Shown here piece by piece: positions 10,336 through 20,274 of a stretch of 64,000 bases of DNA. This DNA is from Duganella sp. BuS-21 (GTDB lineage: Bacteria; Pseudomonadota; Gammaproteobacteria; Burkholderiales; Burkholderiaceae_D). Positions within the stretch are counted from its first letter, which is position 1. Each line of letters starts with the position of its first letter. The stretch is taken from the NCBI GenBank assembly GCA_041874725.1, contig CP097466.1, positions 2,232,001-2,296,000 of the forward strand, given 5' to 3'. Position numbers and translations under genes: made by a program. The notes under the pieces were generated by a model. It searched no databases and was not told the origin of the DNA. It worked only from the letters and a program-made list of their open reading frames with translations.

Positions 10336-11600
10336 AGTGCCGCCAGATTCAGTTGACGGATGCGCACGCTGGCCGGCGGGTGCGAGTCGTAGAAGGCCGA
10401 GTGCAGCGGATCGGGCGTCAGGGTCGAGGCGTTGTCTTCGTACATTTTCACCAGCGCCGAGACCAGGTCGCGGGCATCGGTGTGCTTGGCGGCGAAGGCG
10501 TCGGCTTCGAACTCGTGCTTGCGCGAACCGATCGAGGTCAGCGGATTGAGCAGGAAAGTGAACACCGGCAGCACCAGCATGAACAGCAGCAGCGCCATGG
10601 CGTCGTTGCCCTGGCCCGGCAACAGCACCGGATTGACGCCGAGGCCGTCGAAGAACCACGGCTGGGTCTTCAGGTAGCCGAGCAGGGCCAGGAAGCCCAG
10701 CGATATGGCGAACATCATGGCGATGCGCTTGACGATGTGCTTGAGCTTGAAGTGGCCGAGCTCGTGCGCCAGCACCGCCTCGATCTCCTGCGGTTGCAGG
10801 CGTGCCAGCAGGGTGTCGAAGAAGACGATGCGCTTGGCCGCGCCGAAGCCGGAGAAGTAGGCGTTGCCGTGGGCGCTGCGCTTGGAGCCGTCCATCACGA
10901 ACAGGCCCTTGGAGGCGAAGCCGACGCGCTGCATCAGGCCTTCGATGCGGGCTTTCAGCGACGGGTCTTCCAGCGGCATGAATTTGTTGAACAGGGGCGC
11001 GATCACGGTCGGGTACAACACCATCATCAGCAGCTGGAAGCCGCTCCACACCACCCAGGTGTACAGCCACCACAGGTCGCCTGCCCGGTCCATCAGGGTC
11101 AGCACCACCCACGCCAGCGGCAGCCCGATGGCGGCGGCCAGCAGGGAGCCTTTGACCATGTCGGCAAAGAACAGGCCCTTGCTCATCTTGTTGAAACCGA
11201 AACGTTGTTCCAGCTTGAACTGCTTGTAATAGTCGAACGGCAGGTCGATGGCGCCCGAGATCAGGGTGAAGGCGGCCAGCAGGGCCAGCTGGTAGCCCAT
11301 GCCGGCGCCGGTCATCTGGAACAGCTGCAGCGACAGCCATTGCAGGCCGCCGAGCAGGGTGAAGCTGATCAGCACCAGGGTGTTGATCAGCAGCGTCAGC
11401 AGGCCGAACTTGGTGCGCGCGATGGTGTAGTCGGCGGCCTTCTGGTGCGCCGCGAGCGGGATCTTTTCAGCGAATTCCGCCGGCACGGCGCCGCGATGGG
11501 ACAGCACATGGCGGAGTTGGCGCGAGGCCAGCCAGAAGCGGACCAGCAGCGTCAAAATGATGAAAGATACGAACAAAATCGAAAACGCGAGTGAATACAT
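10332..11600 (-). CDS. M48 family (Ste24/CAAX-type) membrane metallopeptidase
   Basis: A zinc protease of the inner membrane with 422 residues and about seven hydrophobic segments. The zinc site is [12 protein letters not shown] (HEXXH) near residue 270, with the third ligand expected in the [10 protein letters not shown] segment about 75 residues later. The family cleaves C-terminal or membrane-linked substrates. The bacterial function is mostly inferred as quality control. The gene is divergent from orn (53-base gap) and overlaps the rsgA start by four bases. Confidence 0.92.
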   Translation of the reverse strand: MYSLAFSILFVSFIILTLLVRFWLASRQLRHVLSHRGAVPAEFAEKIPLAAHQKAADYTIARTKFGLLTLLINTLVLISFTLLGGLQWLSLQLFQMTGAGMGYQLALLAAFTLISGAIDLPFDYYKQFKLEQRFGFNKMSKGLFFADMVKGSLLAAAIGLPLAWVVLTLMDRAGDLWWLYTWVVWSGFQLLMMVLYPTVIAPLFNKFMPLEDPSLKARIEGLMQRVGFASKGLFVMDGSKRSAHGNAYFSGFGAAKRIVFFDTLLARLQPQEIEAVLAHELGHFKLKHIVKRIAMMFAISLGFLALLGYLKTQPWFFDGLGVNPVLLPGQGNDAMALLLFMLVLPVFTFLLNPLTSIGSRKHEFEADAFAAKHTDARDLVSALVKMYEDNASTLTPDPLHSAFYDSHPPASVRIRQLNLAAL

Positions 11601-11653
11601 TCTGTGCCTGTGAGAAAATGGCGGATTCGGATTAATTTAGCCAAGAGAGAATT

Positions 11654-12250
11654 ATGTCACAAGCTACAGATTTGCCAGAGGGTTCCGCTGCCGCGCCGGT
11701 GGCGCCGCGCCAGAACGAGTTCAATCTGGTGTGGGTCGACATGGAAATGACCGGCCTGGAGCCGGACACCGACCGCATTATCGAAGTTGCCATTGTCATC
11801 ACCGATATGCACCTGAACGTGCTGGCCGAAGGCCCGGTGTTCGCCATCCACCAGTCGGACGAAACGCTGGACAAGATGGACAACTGGAACAAGGGCACGC
11901 ACGGCCGCTCGGGCCTGACCGAGCGCGTCAAGGCCTCGACCGTCACCGAGGCGCATGCCGAGGAAGAGCTGATCAAGTTCATGAAGCTGTGGGTGCCGAA
12001 GGGCAAAGCGCCGATGTGCGGCAACACCATCGGCCAGGACCGCCGCTTCATGGTGCGCTACATGCCGAAGCTGGAAGCGTTCTTCCACTACCGGAATATC
12101 GACGTTTCAACGTTAAAAGAGCTGGGCAAGCGCTGGAAACCGGAAATGGTCAGCGGCTTCAAGAAAGCGCAAAAGCACACGGCGCTGGCTGACATCATGG
12201 AATCGATCGAAGAGCTGAAATACTACCGCGAGCACTTCATCAAGCTGTAA
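11654..12250 (+). CDS. orn: Oligoribonuclease
   Basis: A 3'-5' exonuclease that finishes RNA decay by hydrolysing dinucleotides and also removes pGpG from cyclic-di-GMP turnover. The DEDD fold is visible: [19 protein letters not shown] near residues 28-46, [15 protein letters not shown], then the C-terminal [13 protein letters not shown]. At 198 residues it is slightly longer than the usual 180 because of an N-terminal extension (about 20 residues, Ala/Pro-rich). The ribosome site AGAGAG precedes the ATG. A clear terminator follows. Confidence 0.96.
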   Translation: MSQATDLPEGSAAAPVAPRQNEFNLVWVDMEMTGLEPDTDRIIEVAIVITDMHLNVLAEGPVFAIHQSDETLDKMDNWNKGTHGRSGLTERVKASTVTEAHAEEELIKFMKLWVPKGKAPMCGNTIGQDRRFMVRYMPKLEAFFHYRNIDVSTLKELGKRWKPEMVSGFKKAQKHTALADIMESIEELKYYREHFIKL

Positions 12251-12258
12251 TCTGAATC

Positions 12259-12285
12259 ACGCCGGCCCCGTCCGGCGTTTTTTTT
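12259..12285 (+). terminator. Rho-independent terminator after orn
   Basis: A seven-base-pair stem (ACGCCGG with CCGGCGT), a six-base loop and eight T residues begin eight bases after the orn stop codon. Confidence 0.88.
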
Positions 12286-12360
12286 CGCCGTGTCCTGGCG
12301 CACGCTGGATTGCCGGCGGGTCGGCTATATTGGCCCATCTCCACCCTCCGCGCGACCGCC

Positions 12361-13284
12361 ATGACCCGATCCGCCCTTGTTTTGTTTGCCGCCGCGCCAC
12401 TGTTGCTGCTGGCGCTGGCCGCCTGTTCACCGTTGAAGGCGCTGAATGCGCTGTCGCCGGGCGACGGCGCCACGCTGACGGCGGACCTGGACTATGGCGA
12501 AGGTCCGCGCCGCAAGCTGGACGTGTATCGTCCGCGTGACGCCAACGCCGCGCCGGTGGTGGTGTTCTTCTACGGCGGCAACTGGGTCGGCGGCAATCGC
12601 GGCGACTATGCCTTCGTCGGCCGCGCACTGGCGTCGCGCGGCATCGTCACCGTGATCGCCGACTACCGGCTGTATCCCGAAGTGCGCTATCCGGAGTTCC
12701 TGAAGGACGTGGCGCAGGCGGTGGCGTGGGCGCGGCGCGAGGCGGTCCATTACGGCGGCGATCCCAAGCGCCTATACGTGATGGGCCACAGCGCCGGCGC
12801 CTACAACGCCGCCATGATCGCGCTCGACGGCCGCTGGCTGGCGGAGCAGGGCATGTCGCCGGCCGACCTGCGCGGCTGGATCGGGCTGGCCGGGCCGTAT
12901 GACTTTTTGCCGATTGAAAATCCGACCACCAGGCCGGTGTTCCACTTCCCCGACACGCCGCCCGAATCGCAGCCGATACGCCATGTCGGCGCGGGGGCGC
13001 CGCCGGCCCTGCTGATCGCCGCGCGCAGCGACAAGCTGGTGAACCCGCAGCGCAATACGGGCGGGCTGGCCGACGCCTTGCGCGCGCGGCAGGTGCCGGT
13101 GCGGGAGGTGTACTACGACAAGGTCAGCCACACCACGCTGGTCGGCAGCATCGCGGCGCCGCTACGCTGGCTGGCGCCGACGCTGGACGAGGTGGCGTCG
13201 TTCGTGACCGCGCAGGAAGGGCGCCGGGAGCAGGTCGCCGTGGCTCACTGTTGCCAAGGGAGTGCGCGTGCCCCAGATCGTTAA
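12361..13284 (+). CDS. Alpha/beta hydrolase, predicted lipoprotein (carboxylesterase-like)
   Basis: The protein is 307 residues from the ATG at 12361. That start gives a lipoprotein signal (MTRSALVLFAAAPLLL then LALAAC), so it is probably lipid-anchored. The fold shows the oxyanion motif FFYGGNWVGG, the nucleophile elbow MGHSAGA and a late His in SHTTLVGS. Family members hydrolyse small esters; the natural substrate is unknown. The upstream open codons (from 12310) add a Pro-rich stretch before the signal peptide and are unlikely to be used. Its 3' end overlaps the next small gene. Confidence 0.85.
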   Translation: MTRSALVLFAAAPLLLLALAACSPLKALNALSPGDGATLTADLDYGEGPRRKLDVYRPRDANAAPVVVFFYGGNWVGGNRGDYAFVGRALASRGIVTVIADYRLYPEVRYPEFLKDVAQAVAWARREAVHYGGDPKRLYVMGHSAGAYNAAMIALDGRWLAEQGMSPADLRGWIGLAGPYDFLPIENPTTRPVFHFPDTPPESQPIRHVGAGAPPALLIAARSDKLVNPQRNTGGLADALRARQVPVREVYYDKVSHTTLVGSIAAPLRWLAPTLDEVASFVTAQEGRREQVAVAHCCQGSARAPDR

Positions 13285-13540
13285 AGCCGAATACCGGGGC
13301 TGGCGGATCGAGATCCGCTGCGTGGCCGACCAGGACGCCGCCGGCGACGCGCCGCGCGCGCAACGCTACACGGCCAGCGCCCATGCGGAACTGATCGAGC
13401 AGAGCCAGAGCGGCGACATCTGGATCGACGCCCGCGCCCAGGTCATCACGCTGGGCAACCGCCATTTCCCGACTGCAGAGGCATGCATCGCCATGCTGCT
13501 GGCCGACGTCAAGGAACTCATCGACGCGCTGAAGACCTGA
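13268..13540 (+). CDS. Conserved-looking hypothetical protein (90 aa)
   Basis: A small acidic protein with no membrane segment, ending in an amphipathic helix (FPTAEACIAMLLADVKELIDALKT). I do not recognise a family. The GTG at 13268 is chosen because AAGGGAG lies five bases upstream. Another GTG at 13262 is also possible. The frame overlaps the end of the hydrolase gene by 17 bases, which suggests coupled translation, and its stop nearly touches the stop of the convergent cupin gene. Confidence 0.65.
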   Translation: MPQIVKAEYRGWRIEIRCVADQDAAGDAPRAQRYTASAHAELIEQSQSGDIWIDARAQVITLGNRHFPTAEACIAMLLADVKELIDALKT

Positions 13541-13541
13541 C

Positions 13542-14438
13542 TCAGGCCTGAAGGGCCAGCGGCACGCCCCTGGCCCAGCGGTTGGACGACAGCGAGAACG
13601 TCAGGGCGCGCACCTGGTGATACCAGCCGGCCGGCACATACAACATGTCGCCGGGATGGACGATGACCTCGATCATGGTGGCCTGGCGTGCCAGCGGGAA
13701 CTGCTCGTAATCGGGCGCTTCTGGATCGAAGGGCGAGCCGAACAAGATGGCGTTGGCCTCGCGCGGGTACAGGAACGCGTCGTGATGCGGCGGCGCCAGG
13801 AAGAGGCGCTTGCTGCCCCAGATCTGCGCGAAGATATTGTCGTCGTAATCGCAATGCAGCGGCGTCACGGTGCCGGCCGGGCCGATCCAGAAGCGCGGCG
13901 GCCCCATCTTGTCGAACCAGGTGGGCCAGTGGCACATGCTGTTCAGCTCGCGCAACTCCAGGTTGCCGAGGTAGGGCGGCAGGCCTTGGGTGCGTTCGGC
14001 CAGGTCGAGGTATTCGGCCATCGACATGTCCTGCATGGCACGGTCGGGCGCGAAGGCGGTGTTGATGTAATCGCCGACGCGGGCGCGCACGGGCATGTGG
14101 CCGTGACGTTCGCGCAGAATCGCGTGCGGATGTTGGGCCAGCGGCCAGCGGCCGACGATCCCTTCAATCAAAAACGGCAGACCGGCTGCGGCGCGTTCGC
14201 GGAATCCGGCGGCATCGAGCTTGCCGACGCGCGGCACGGCGGCGATGCCGGGCAAATCGCGCGCAGCCAGCTTGATCGCTTCACGCATCGCGTGGAGAGA
14301 GCTGACGCCGCGCACCTGCGCATCGCGCTGCTCGCGCGCCAGCTTGTTGGCGGCAGCTTGCTCGGGTGTCTCCTCAACCAGCACGCGCGGCGGCAAAGCG
14401 CGCTTCTCGGGCGGCGTGTTGCGATCTCTAGACATCAT
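13542..14438 (-). CDS. JmjC/cupin-8 domain protein (Fe(II)/2-oxoglutarate oxygenase type)
   Basis: A 298-residue protein whose central and C-terminal parts form a JmjC-type cupin. The iron site is visible as LHCDYDDN (HxD) and a later His in GDMLYVPAGWYHQV. The family hydroxylates protein or small-molecule side chains; bacterial members act on ribosomal proteins or are uncharacterised. The first 60 residues are charged and probably extended. Two adjacent ATG codons exist at the start. A palindromic repeat element begins just 18 bases upstream of the start codon. Confidence 0.85.
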   Translation of the reverse strand: MMSRDRNTPPEKRALPPRVLVEETPEQAAANKLAREQRDAQVRGVSSLHAMREAIKLAARDLPGIAAVPRVGKLDAAGFRERAAAGLPFLIEGIVGRWPLAQHPHAILRERHGHMPVRARVGDYINTAFAPDRAMQDMSMAEYLDLAERTQGLPPYLGNLELRELNSMCHWPTWFDKMGPPRFWIGPAGTVTPLHCDYDDNIFAQIWGSKRLFLAPPHHDAFLYPREANAILFGSPFDPEAPDYEQFPLARQATMIEVIVHPGDMLYVPAGWYHQVRALTFSLSSNRWARGVPLALQA

Positions 14439-14456
14439 TCCATGCTAATAATTAAG

Positions 14457-14637
14457 TTCAGGGTCAGCTCTGTCATTTGGACACGCGCACACATGCTTTG
14501 ATAAATCTCAATACGGCAAGACGCGCTTGCATGCCGAATATTCGAATTTGCTGCGAGATAGCACGATAGAAAACTGAGCGTGTTGAGGTAACTCAAATGT
14601 GCATGTCGTCTGTCCAAATGACAGAGCTGACCCTGAA
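14457..14637. repeat. Palindromic element 1, subtype A (27-bp inverted arms)
   Basis: A perfect 27-bp inverted repeat, TTCAGGGTCAGCTCTGTCAT plus TTGGACA, at 14457-14483 and reversed at 14611-14637. The arms enclose 127 bases. The element lies between two minus-strand genes, directly upstream of the cupin gene. The same arm sequence occurs in the composite element at 42.6 kb. No protein is encoded inside. It resembles REP/RAYT-type or MITE repeats in organisation. Confidence 0.85.
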
Positions 14638-14701
14638 TCGGGGCACGAAGCTGGGCATAGGCATCGATATCGACGCCTATGTTGTGCTTACACGGAGGGT
14701 G

Positions 14702-15397
<696 letters not shown>

Positions 15398-15461
15398 ATT
15401 TTGCTCTTTTTATTTGGGGGAAGCTGTCAGTATACACGCCGCGCCCCGTACAATGGGGCTT

Positions 15462-16442
15462 ATGACTCAAGAACATCCTTATTCCGCGCTAGGCCCGGAC
15501 TGCGTGCTCGACGCCCTCGACAGTATCGGCCTGCGCGGCGACGGCCGCCTGCTGGCGCTGAACAGCTACGAAAACCGCGTCTACCAGGTCGGCATCGAAG
15601 ACGACAAACCGCTGGTGGTGAAGTTCTACCGCCCCGGCCGCTGGAGCGACGAGGCCATCCTCGAAGAACATGGCTTTACCGAAGAATTGACGGCGGCCGA
15701 AATCCCGGTGGTGCCGGCGCTGGCCATCGATGGCCGTACCTTGCACCATTTTCAGGGCTTCCGCTTTGCCGTGTTCACGCGCCACGGCGGCCGCGCGCCC
15801 GAGCTGGGCGATCCGGCCGTGCTGGAGTGGACCGGCCGCTTCATCGCGCGCATCCACGCGGTGGGAGCGATCAAGCCCTTCGCCCACCGCCCGGCGCTGG
15901 ACATCGCCACCTTCGGCACCGAGCCGTGCGATTTCCTGCAAACCAACGGTTTCATTCCGCCGGATTTGAAACAGGCCTACGCCACCATCGCCGCCCAGGC
16001 GCTGGACGGCGTGCGCCGCTGCTACGACCGCGCCGGGGAGTTGCCGGCCTTGCGCCTGCACGGCGATTGCCACGGCGGTAACGTGCTGTGGACCGACGCC
16101 GGGCCGCACTTCGTCGACTTCGACGACAGCCGCATGGGGCCGGCGATCCAGGATTTGTGGATGATGCTGTCCGGCGAGCGCGCCGAGCAGGTGCGCCAGA
16201 TGAGCGACATCCTGGCCGGCTACGAAGACTTCTGCGAATTCAATCCGCGCCAGATGCACCTGGTGGAAGCGCTGCGCACGCTGCGCCTGATCCATTACTC
16301 GGCCTGGCTGGCGCGACGCTGGGACGATCCGGCCTTCCCGGCGGCTTTCCCGTGGTTCAACACCCAGCGTTATTGGCAGGACCGGGTGCTGGAACTGCGC
16401 GAGCAGGTGGCGCTGATGGACGAGCCGCCGTTGCCGGTCTAG
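15462..16442 (+). CDS. srkA: Stress response serine/threonine kinase SrkA (YihE/RdoA family)
   Basis: A 326-residue aminoglycoside-phosphotransferase-fold kinase linked in E. coli to survival under oxidative and envelope stress. Visible sites are the N-lobe SYENRVYQVG, the catalytic LRLHGDCHGGNVLW and the metal-binding FVDFDDSRMGPAIQDLWMML. The start MTQEHPYS at 15462 fits the family; an in-frame ATG nine bases upstream is the alternative. No dsbA follows it, unlike the enterobacterial arrangement. Confidence 0.9.
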   Translation: MTQEHPYSALGPDCVLDALDSIGLRGDGRLLALNSYENRVYQVGIEDDKPLVVKFYRPGRWSDEAILEEHGFTEELTAAEIPVVPALAIDGRTLHHFQGFRFAVFTRHGGRAPELGDPAVLEWTGRFIARIHAVGAIKPFAHRPALDIATFGTEPCDFLQTNGFIPPDLKQAYATIAAQALDGVRRCYDRAGELPALRLHGDCHGGNVLWTDAGPHFVDFDDSRMGPAIQDLWMMLSGERAEQVRQMSDILAGYEDFCEFNPRQMHLVEALRTLRLIHYSAWLARRWDDPAFPAAFPWFNTQRYWQDRVLELREQVALMDEPPLPV

Positions 16443-16552
16443 CCAATTCAGCAAGTTGAGAAATAGCGGGTGTTTCAGCCTCTTCTTGCGGTAAGGCTTG
16501 CTTGATGGCTACATGATAATGAGAGCTCGGACATCCCCTAGCGAGAACTCTC

Positions 16553-18802
16553 ATGCAAGCACAACTGACCCAAGCAGACCGCGCGAACGATCACGATTTG
16601 CTCCCGATCCCTTTGGTGTCGCTGCACGAGGCTGAGGAACCGGCCATCATGCCGCGCGCGGCGATGGAAATGAAGGCGATCCAGGAAGCCATCGCCCGGG
16701 TGGAAGCCGAAGCCAAGGCGGCCTGCGCCGCCGAAAACCGCGCCCACGCCGAGTCGCGCGCGCGCGCGCTGGCCGAAGACCGCGCCGCCATGGACGCCGC
16801 CGCCGCCGCCGTCGCGCAGCAAAATGCGCAAGCGTCGGAAGAGGCGATCGTCGCCAATAAAGAACGGCTGGAATCGCTGCGGGCCGCCGCCCAGGCCAGC
16901 GTCGCCCGTCTTGACGCCGTCAAACAGGAAACCGTAGAACTGCGTGCCCGCGCCGAGGCCGACAACCAGATCCGCAAGGCCGCCGAGGAGCGCGCCAAAG
17001 CCGAAGAACAAAGCCGCAAGCGCGCTCATGAGCAGGTGGCCGCCGAATCGGCAATGGCCGAGCAAGCCTCGCGCGCTGCCGAAGAACTCCAAGTCCAGAC
17101 CGAGGAAACGCGGCGCCAGGCCGCCGAGCGGGTGGCCGCTGTCCAGGCCGCCAAGGAAGAAATGGTCGGCATCGCCTCGGCCGACGCCCGCGTCGCCACC
17201 CTGGCCCGCGAGCGTGAGCGTCACGCTCACGGCGCGCGCCAGACCGCGCAGCAGCTGGCCGAAGCCGAAGCTGAAGCGCTGGCACTGACCAAGCAGCGCG
17301 AACGCGCCGACCAGATCGCGCTGGAGGCGGCCTTCAGCCGCGCAGCCGCCGAGGTGCGGGCGCTGGAAGAAGCGCGCGCGCTGGCCCACCTGGAGCAGGA
17401 ACGCGAGCAGATCGCCCTGGCCAAAGCTGAATCCGAACGCAGCGCCGCGCAATCGCTGCGTCTGCGGTTGCAAACCGAAAAAGAAATCCGCGACGCCGCC
17501 ATCCACCGCGAGCGCATGGAAGCGGTGGCCGCCGCCAGAGCGCAGGCCCGCCGTGAAGCCGATAGCCGCATCCTGGCCGCGACCGAAGCGCGCCTCGAAG
17601 TAGACAACCAGCTGCGCGCAGTGGCCGTGGCGCGGGTGCACGCCGAAGAGGAAGCCGAAATGGCGACCCTGGCCAAGGTGGAAGCCGAAGCCGAAGCACT
17701 GGAGCAAGCCAAGTTGCGCCAGAGCGCCGATACCGCCGCCGCCGAAGCGGTCCGCGTCGATGGCGTGGAACAGCAGCGCGCCGCCGATCTGGCGCGCGAG
17801 CGTGAGGCCCTGTCGCGCGCGGCAGCTGACCTGGCCGCCAGCCGCAACGCCGCCGAACAGGAAGAAGTCGCCACGCTGGCGCGTCAGGTGGAAGCGCAGA
17901 ACGCCGCCAACGCGATCGCGCAGCAGCGTGCCGAACAGGCAACTGCGGTGCTGCAGGCCGAGCAGGCGCGCGCCGCCGCTGAGCAGCAGGCGATCGCCGC
18001 GCTCAAGGACAAACTGGACGCGGAACAGCGCGCCGCCGAAGCGGCGCAGCAGCGCGTGGCCGCCGAGCGTGCGCAGAGCATAGCCCTGCGTCAGCAGCGC
18101 GACGCCGAGCAGCGCCTGACCGACGCCGCCCATCAGCAAGCGGAAGCGGCGCGCATCATGGCGGCGCAGGTATCGGCCGAAGCGGAACAGCAAGCCATCG
18201 CTGCGCAGGCGCTGGCGGCGCAAGCCAACCTGGCGGTCGAGCTGGGTGCGGTGCACGCCGAGCGCGCCCGCGTGGAGCAGGAAAAAGCGGCCAAAGCTGA
18301 AGAGCTGTTGCAGGCCGAAGTTGAATTCGTCGACGCCGAGCGCACATCCCTGGCGCTGATCGAGCAGAAGCTGACGCAGCAACGTATCACCACGGCCTCG
18401 GAAATTCGCGCCGCGCAATCGATCGCCGGCCGTCTGGAGGCGGAACGGAAGGTCGCGGCCAGCGCCCGTCAGCGCGAGCTGGCCGAGCAGGAAGCTGCGC
18501 AAGCGATGCTGGACAAGGCCGAGGCGCAGCAAGCGTTGCTGAAAGCGGCGCAAGCGCACGCCGCGATGCAGCGCAAAGTAGCGGACACCACGGCCGCGAT
18601 GACGGCGGCCAAGCTGGAACTGGTGGAACTGGAAACGCGCCGCCTGGGCGCAGCGCAGAAAGTGCTGGCCTCGGTGCAAGCAAAGATCGCGGCGGAAGGC
18701 GCCACGGTCGTCGCCACCCTGGACGACGCCCGCGCCCGGAAGGAAGCGGCGCGTCAGACCGGCCCGGTGGAAACCACCCAAGCCGTCTGGCGCTCCCGTT
18801 AA
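16553..18802 (+). CDS. Long Ala/Glu-rich coiled-coil protein (749 aa)
   Basis: Nearly the entire protein is Ala, Glu, Gln and Arg in heptad-like order, for example RAAAEQQAIAALKDKLDAE. It has no signal peptide, membrane segment or globular domain that I can identify. Only the first 40 residues (with LLPIPLVSLHEAEEPAIMP) and the last 30 look different. Composition suggests one long helical rod, in the style of TolA domain II or cytoskeletal scaffold proteins. No strong ribosome site precedes the ATG at 16553. The opposite strand is also open for 870 codons, a codon-bias artefact. The function is unknown. It stands alone between srkA and a repeat element. Confidence 0.75.
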   Translation: MQAQLTQADRANDHDLLPIPLVSLHEAEEPAIMPRAAMEMKAIQEAIARVEAEAKAACAAENRAHAESRARALAEDRAAMDAAAAAVAQQNAQASEEAIVANKERLESLRAAAQASVARLDAVKQETVELRARAEADNQIRKAAEERAKAEEQSRKRAHEQVAAESAMAEQASRAAEELQVQTEETRRQAAERVAAVQAAKEEMVGIASADARVATLARERERHAHGARQTAQQLAEAEAEALALTKQRERADQIALEAAFSRAAAEVRALEEARALAHLEQEREQIALAKAESERSAAQSLRLRLQTEKEIRDAAIHRERMEAVAAARAQARREADSRILAATEARLEVDNQLRAVAVARVHAEEEAEMATLAKVEAEAEALEQAKLRQSADTAAAEAVRVDGVEQQRAADLAREREALSRAAADLAASRNAAEQEEVATLARQVEAQNAANAIAQQRAEQATAVLQAEQARAAAEQQAIAALKDKLDAEQRAAEAAQQRVAAERAQSIALRQQRDAEQRLTDAAHQQAEAARIMAAQVSAEAEQQAIAAQALAAQANLAVELGAVHAERARVEQEKAAKAEELLQAEVEFVDAERTSLALIEQKLTQQRITTASEIRAAQSIAGRLEAERKVAASARQRELAEQEAAQAMLDKAEAQQALLKAAQAHAAMQRKVADTTAAMTAAKLELVELETRRLGAAQKVLASVQAKIAAEGATVVATLDDARARKEAARQTGPVETTQAVWRSR

Positions 18803-18814
18803 GCCGGGGTCAAC

Positions 18815-18911
18815 ATTCGGGGTCAGTTCCGACATTCGGACATTTCGTTCGCGAAATGTCCGAATGTCGGAACTGACCCCGAATCTGCCCCCCCCCGAAT
18901 CTGACCCCGAA
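18815..18911. repeat. Palindromic element 2, subtype B (33-bp perfect hairpin)
   Basis: A 33-bp perfect inverted repeat (18815-18847 and 18852-18884) with a 4-base TTCG loop. The arm starts ATTCGGGGTCAGTTCCGACA. It is followed by nine consecutive C residues (18888-18896) and a further partial arm (GAATCTGACCCCGAATCT) that reaches the stop codon of the minus-strand gene at 18913. The hairpin lies between convergent genes and could also terminate transcription. Confidence 0.85.
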
Positions 18912-18912
18912 T

Positions 18913-19866
18913 CTAGAAGCTGTAGCCTATGCCGACCAGCAACAGGTCGGCGTCGCGGTGGTAGTCGGTGACGACGCGGTTCCAGGCCGCTTCGGCCACT
19001 ACGCGCTGGTCCAGGTGGTAGCGCGCGCCCACCGTCATCAGGCCGGACCGGTGCGAGCGCTGCCCTTCGCCGTCCGGCACCCGAAGGTTGAAATAGGGGC
19101 CGGCCCCCATGCCCAATTCGACCTTTGGACTTAGCGAGCGTATCAGCCACAGCTGCGTGGCCACGCCATTGCGCTGGCTTTGCGCGCTATTGCCTTCATG
19201 GAGGGCCGTCACCGTCCAGTCCACGTAGCGCCCGACCGCGTGCCGGTATTCCAACGCACCAATCAACGCGGTTTCCGAACGCAGGCTGTTGCTGATGCCT
19301 TGCCCCGCCATCAACGTGATGGCCTCGTCGGCGGCCGGACCCTCCACGTGCAGCTTGTCGCCTTTGACGCCGTTGAATTGGTAGCCTACCCCCAGCATCA
19401 GCGAGGCGGTCGAGTCCTTGCCGGAGGGCGTAATCCGGTTGACCTGCACCTGGTTGTACCAGCGGCTGTCCGCATAGTGGTAGGTGGCCTGCACACTGTA
19501 GATCGCGGCCCAGCCGTGATCGTTGGTGTAGAGAGCACCGCTTTGACTGTGCAGGTCGCTGGTGTCGAAGTAGTAATACTGCCCGATGCCGGCCCCGAAA
19601 CTCCAGCCCGACCCATTGCTGCGGGTGCGGCCCCAGACCTGGCCGGCGACGCCGTCGCGGTGATGGCTGAGCGGATGGCCTTCGTTCAGGTAACTCAGGC
19701 TCAGCGCCAGATGCTCGTTAATGGGATGGGAGTAGGCAGCGCCGGCGCTGAACGTGGCCTGGTCGGCTTCCTTGACGCGCAGGCCGCCGCCATAGACCGT
19801 CACTTCTTGCGCCGACGCGATGCCGGCCGTTGCCAGTATTGCTGCCGCGAAGAGTGTCCGTTGCAT
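18913..19866 (-). CDS. Predicted outer-membrane beta-barrel protein (317 aa)
   Basis: The start at 19866 gives a typical signal peptide (MQRTLFAAAILATAGIASAQ). The mature protein alternates aromatic and polar residues in barrel fashion and ends in LLVGIGYSF, a C-terminal Phe typical of outer-membrane proteins. No porin or receptor family is recognised with confidence. The gene starts two bases after the stop of the small membrane protein gene upstream, so the pair is probably co-expressed. An 18-codon upstream extension of the frame lacks a signal sequence and is rejected. Confidence 0.78.
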   Translation of the reverse strand: MQRTLFAAAILATAGIASAQEVTVYGGGLRVKEADQATFSAGAAYSHPINEHLALSLSYLNEGHPLSHHRDGVAGQVWGRTRSNGSGWSFGAGIGQYYYFDTSDLHSQSGALYTNDHGWAAIYSVQATYHYADSRWYNQVQVNRITPSGKDSTASLMLGVGYQFNGVKGDKLHVEGPAADEAITLMAGQGISNSLRSETALIGALEYRHAVGRYVDWTVTALHEGNSAQSQRNGVATQLWLIRSLSPKVELGMGAGPYFNLRVPDGEGQRSHRSGLMTVGARYHLDQRVVAEAAWNRVVTDYHRDADLLLVGIGYSF

Positions 19867-19868
19867 GG

Positions 19869-20240
19869 TTATTGTTGTACGGCCACTTTGGTGATGAAGT
19901 ATTCGGTCTCGCCGAAGCATTCGCTCGGTACGCCCTTGTGCTGGGCGTACGACAGCACCACGCGCTTGCCGGTGGCCGCCGTCAGTTCATTGGCGATCTT
20001 GTCGTCCCGCACGCTGAATTCGAACTTTTCCGGGATCGCACCCGGCATCGAGGTCAGCAGGATTTCGCCTTCCCAGGTTTTGCAGACCCAGCCACGAGTG
20101 GAGAATTTCTGCAGGTAGCCGGCGCGTTCGCCCTCGGAATACGACATGTGCAACATGGCCCAGGTGTAGAGGCTCAGCAACAGCAGGGCGGCGGCCAGCA
20201 GGCCGAAGATGTAGAGCAGGATACGTTTGGATGAGGTCAT
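19869..20240 (-). CDS. Small membrane-anchored hypothetical protein (123 aa)
   Basis: One N-terminal membrane helix (ILLYIFGLLAAALLLLSLYTW) followed by about 90 periplasmic residues with two cysteines (WVCKTW and SECFGE) that could form a disulphide. I do not recognise a family function. It is the first gene of a probable pair with the outer-membrane protein gene two bases downstream, which suggests a shared envelope role. Confidence 0.72.
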   Translation of the reverse strand: MTSSKRILLYIFGLLAAALLLLSLYTWAMLHMSYSEGERAGYLQKFSTRGWVCKTWEGEILLTSMPGAIPEKFEFSVRDDKIANELTAATGKRVVLSYAQHKGVPSECFGETEYFITKVAVQQ

Positions 20241-20274
20241 GGCAACTCTGAATTAGGCAATGTTTTGAATCTTA

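Noticed and set aside
14457..14637. CRISPR array from repeated GGGTCAG motifs
   Set aside because: The repeats are inverted pairs at four distant places, not regularly spaced direct repeats, and no cas genes are present.
16538..19150. 870-codon open frame on the minus strand opposite the coiled-coil gene
   Set aside because: It mirrors the codon bias of the plus-strand gene, has Gly/Arg/Phe-rich sequence without domains and no start signal.
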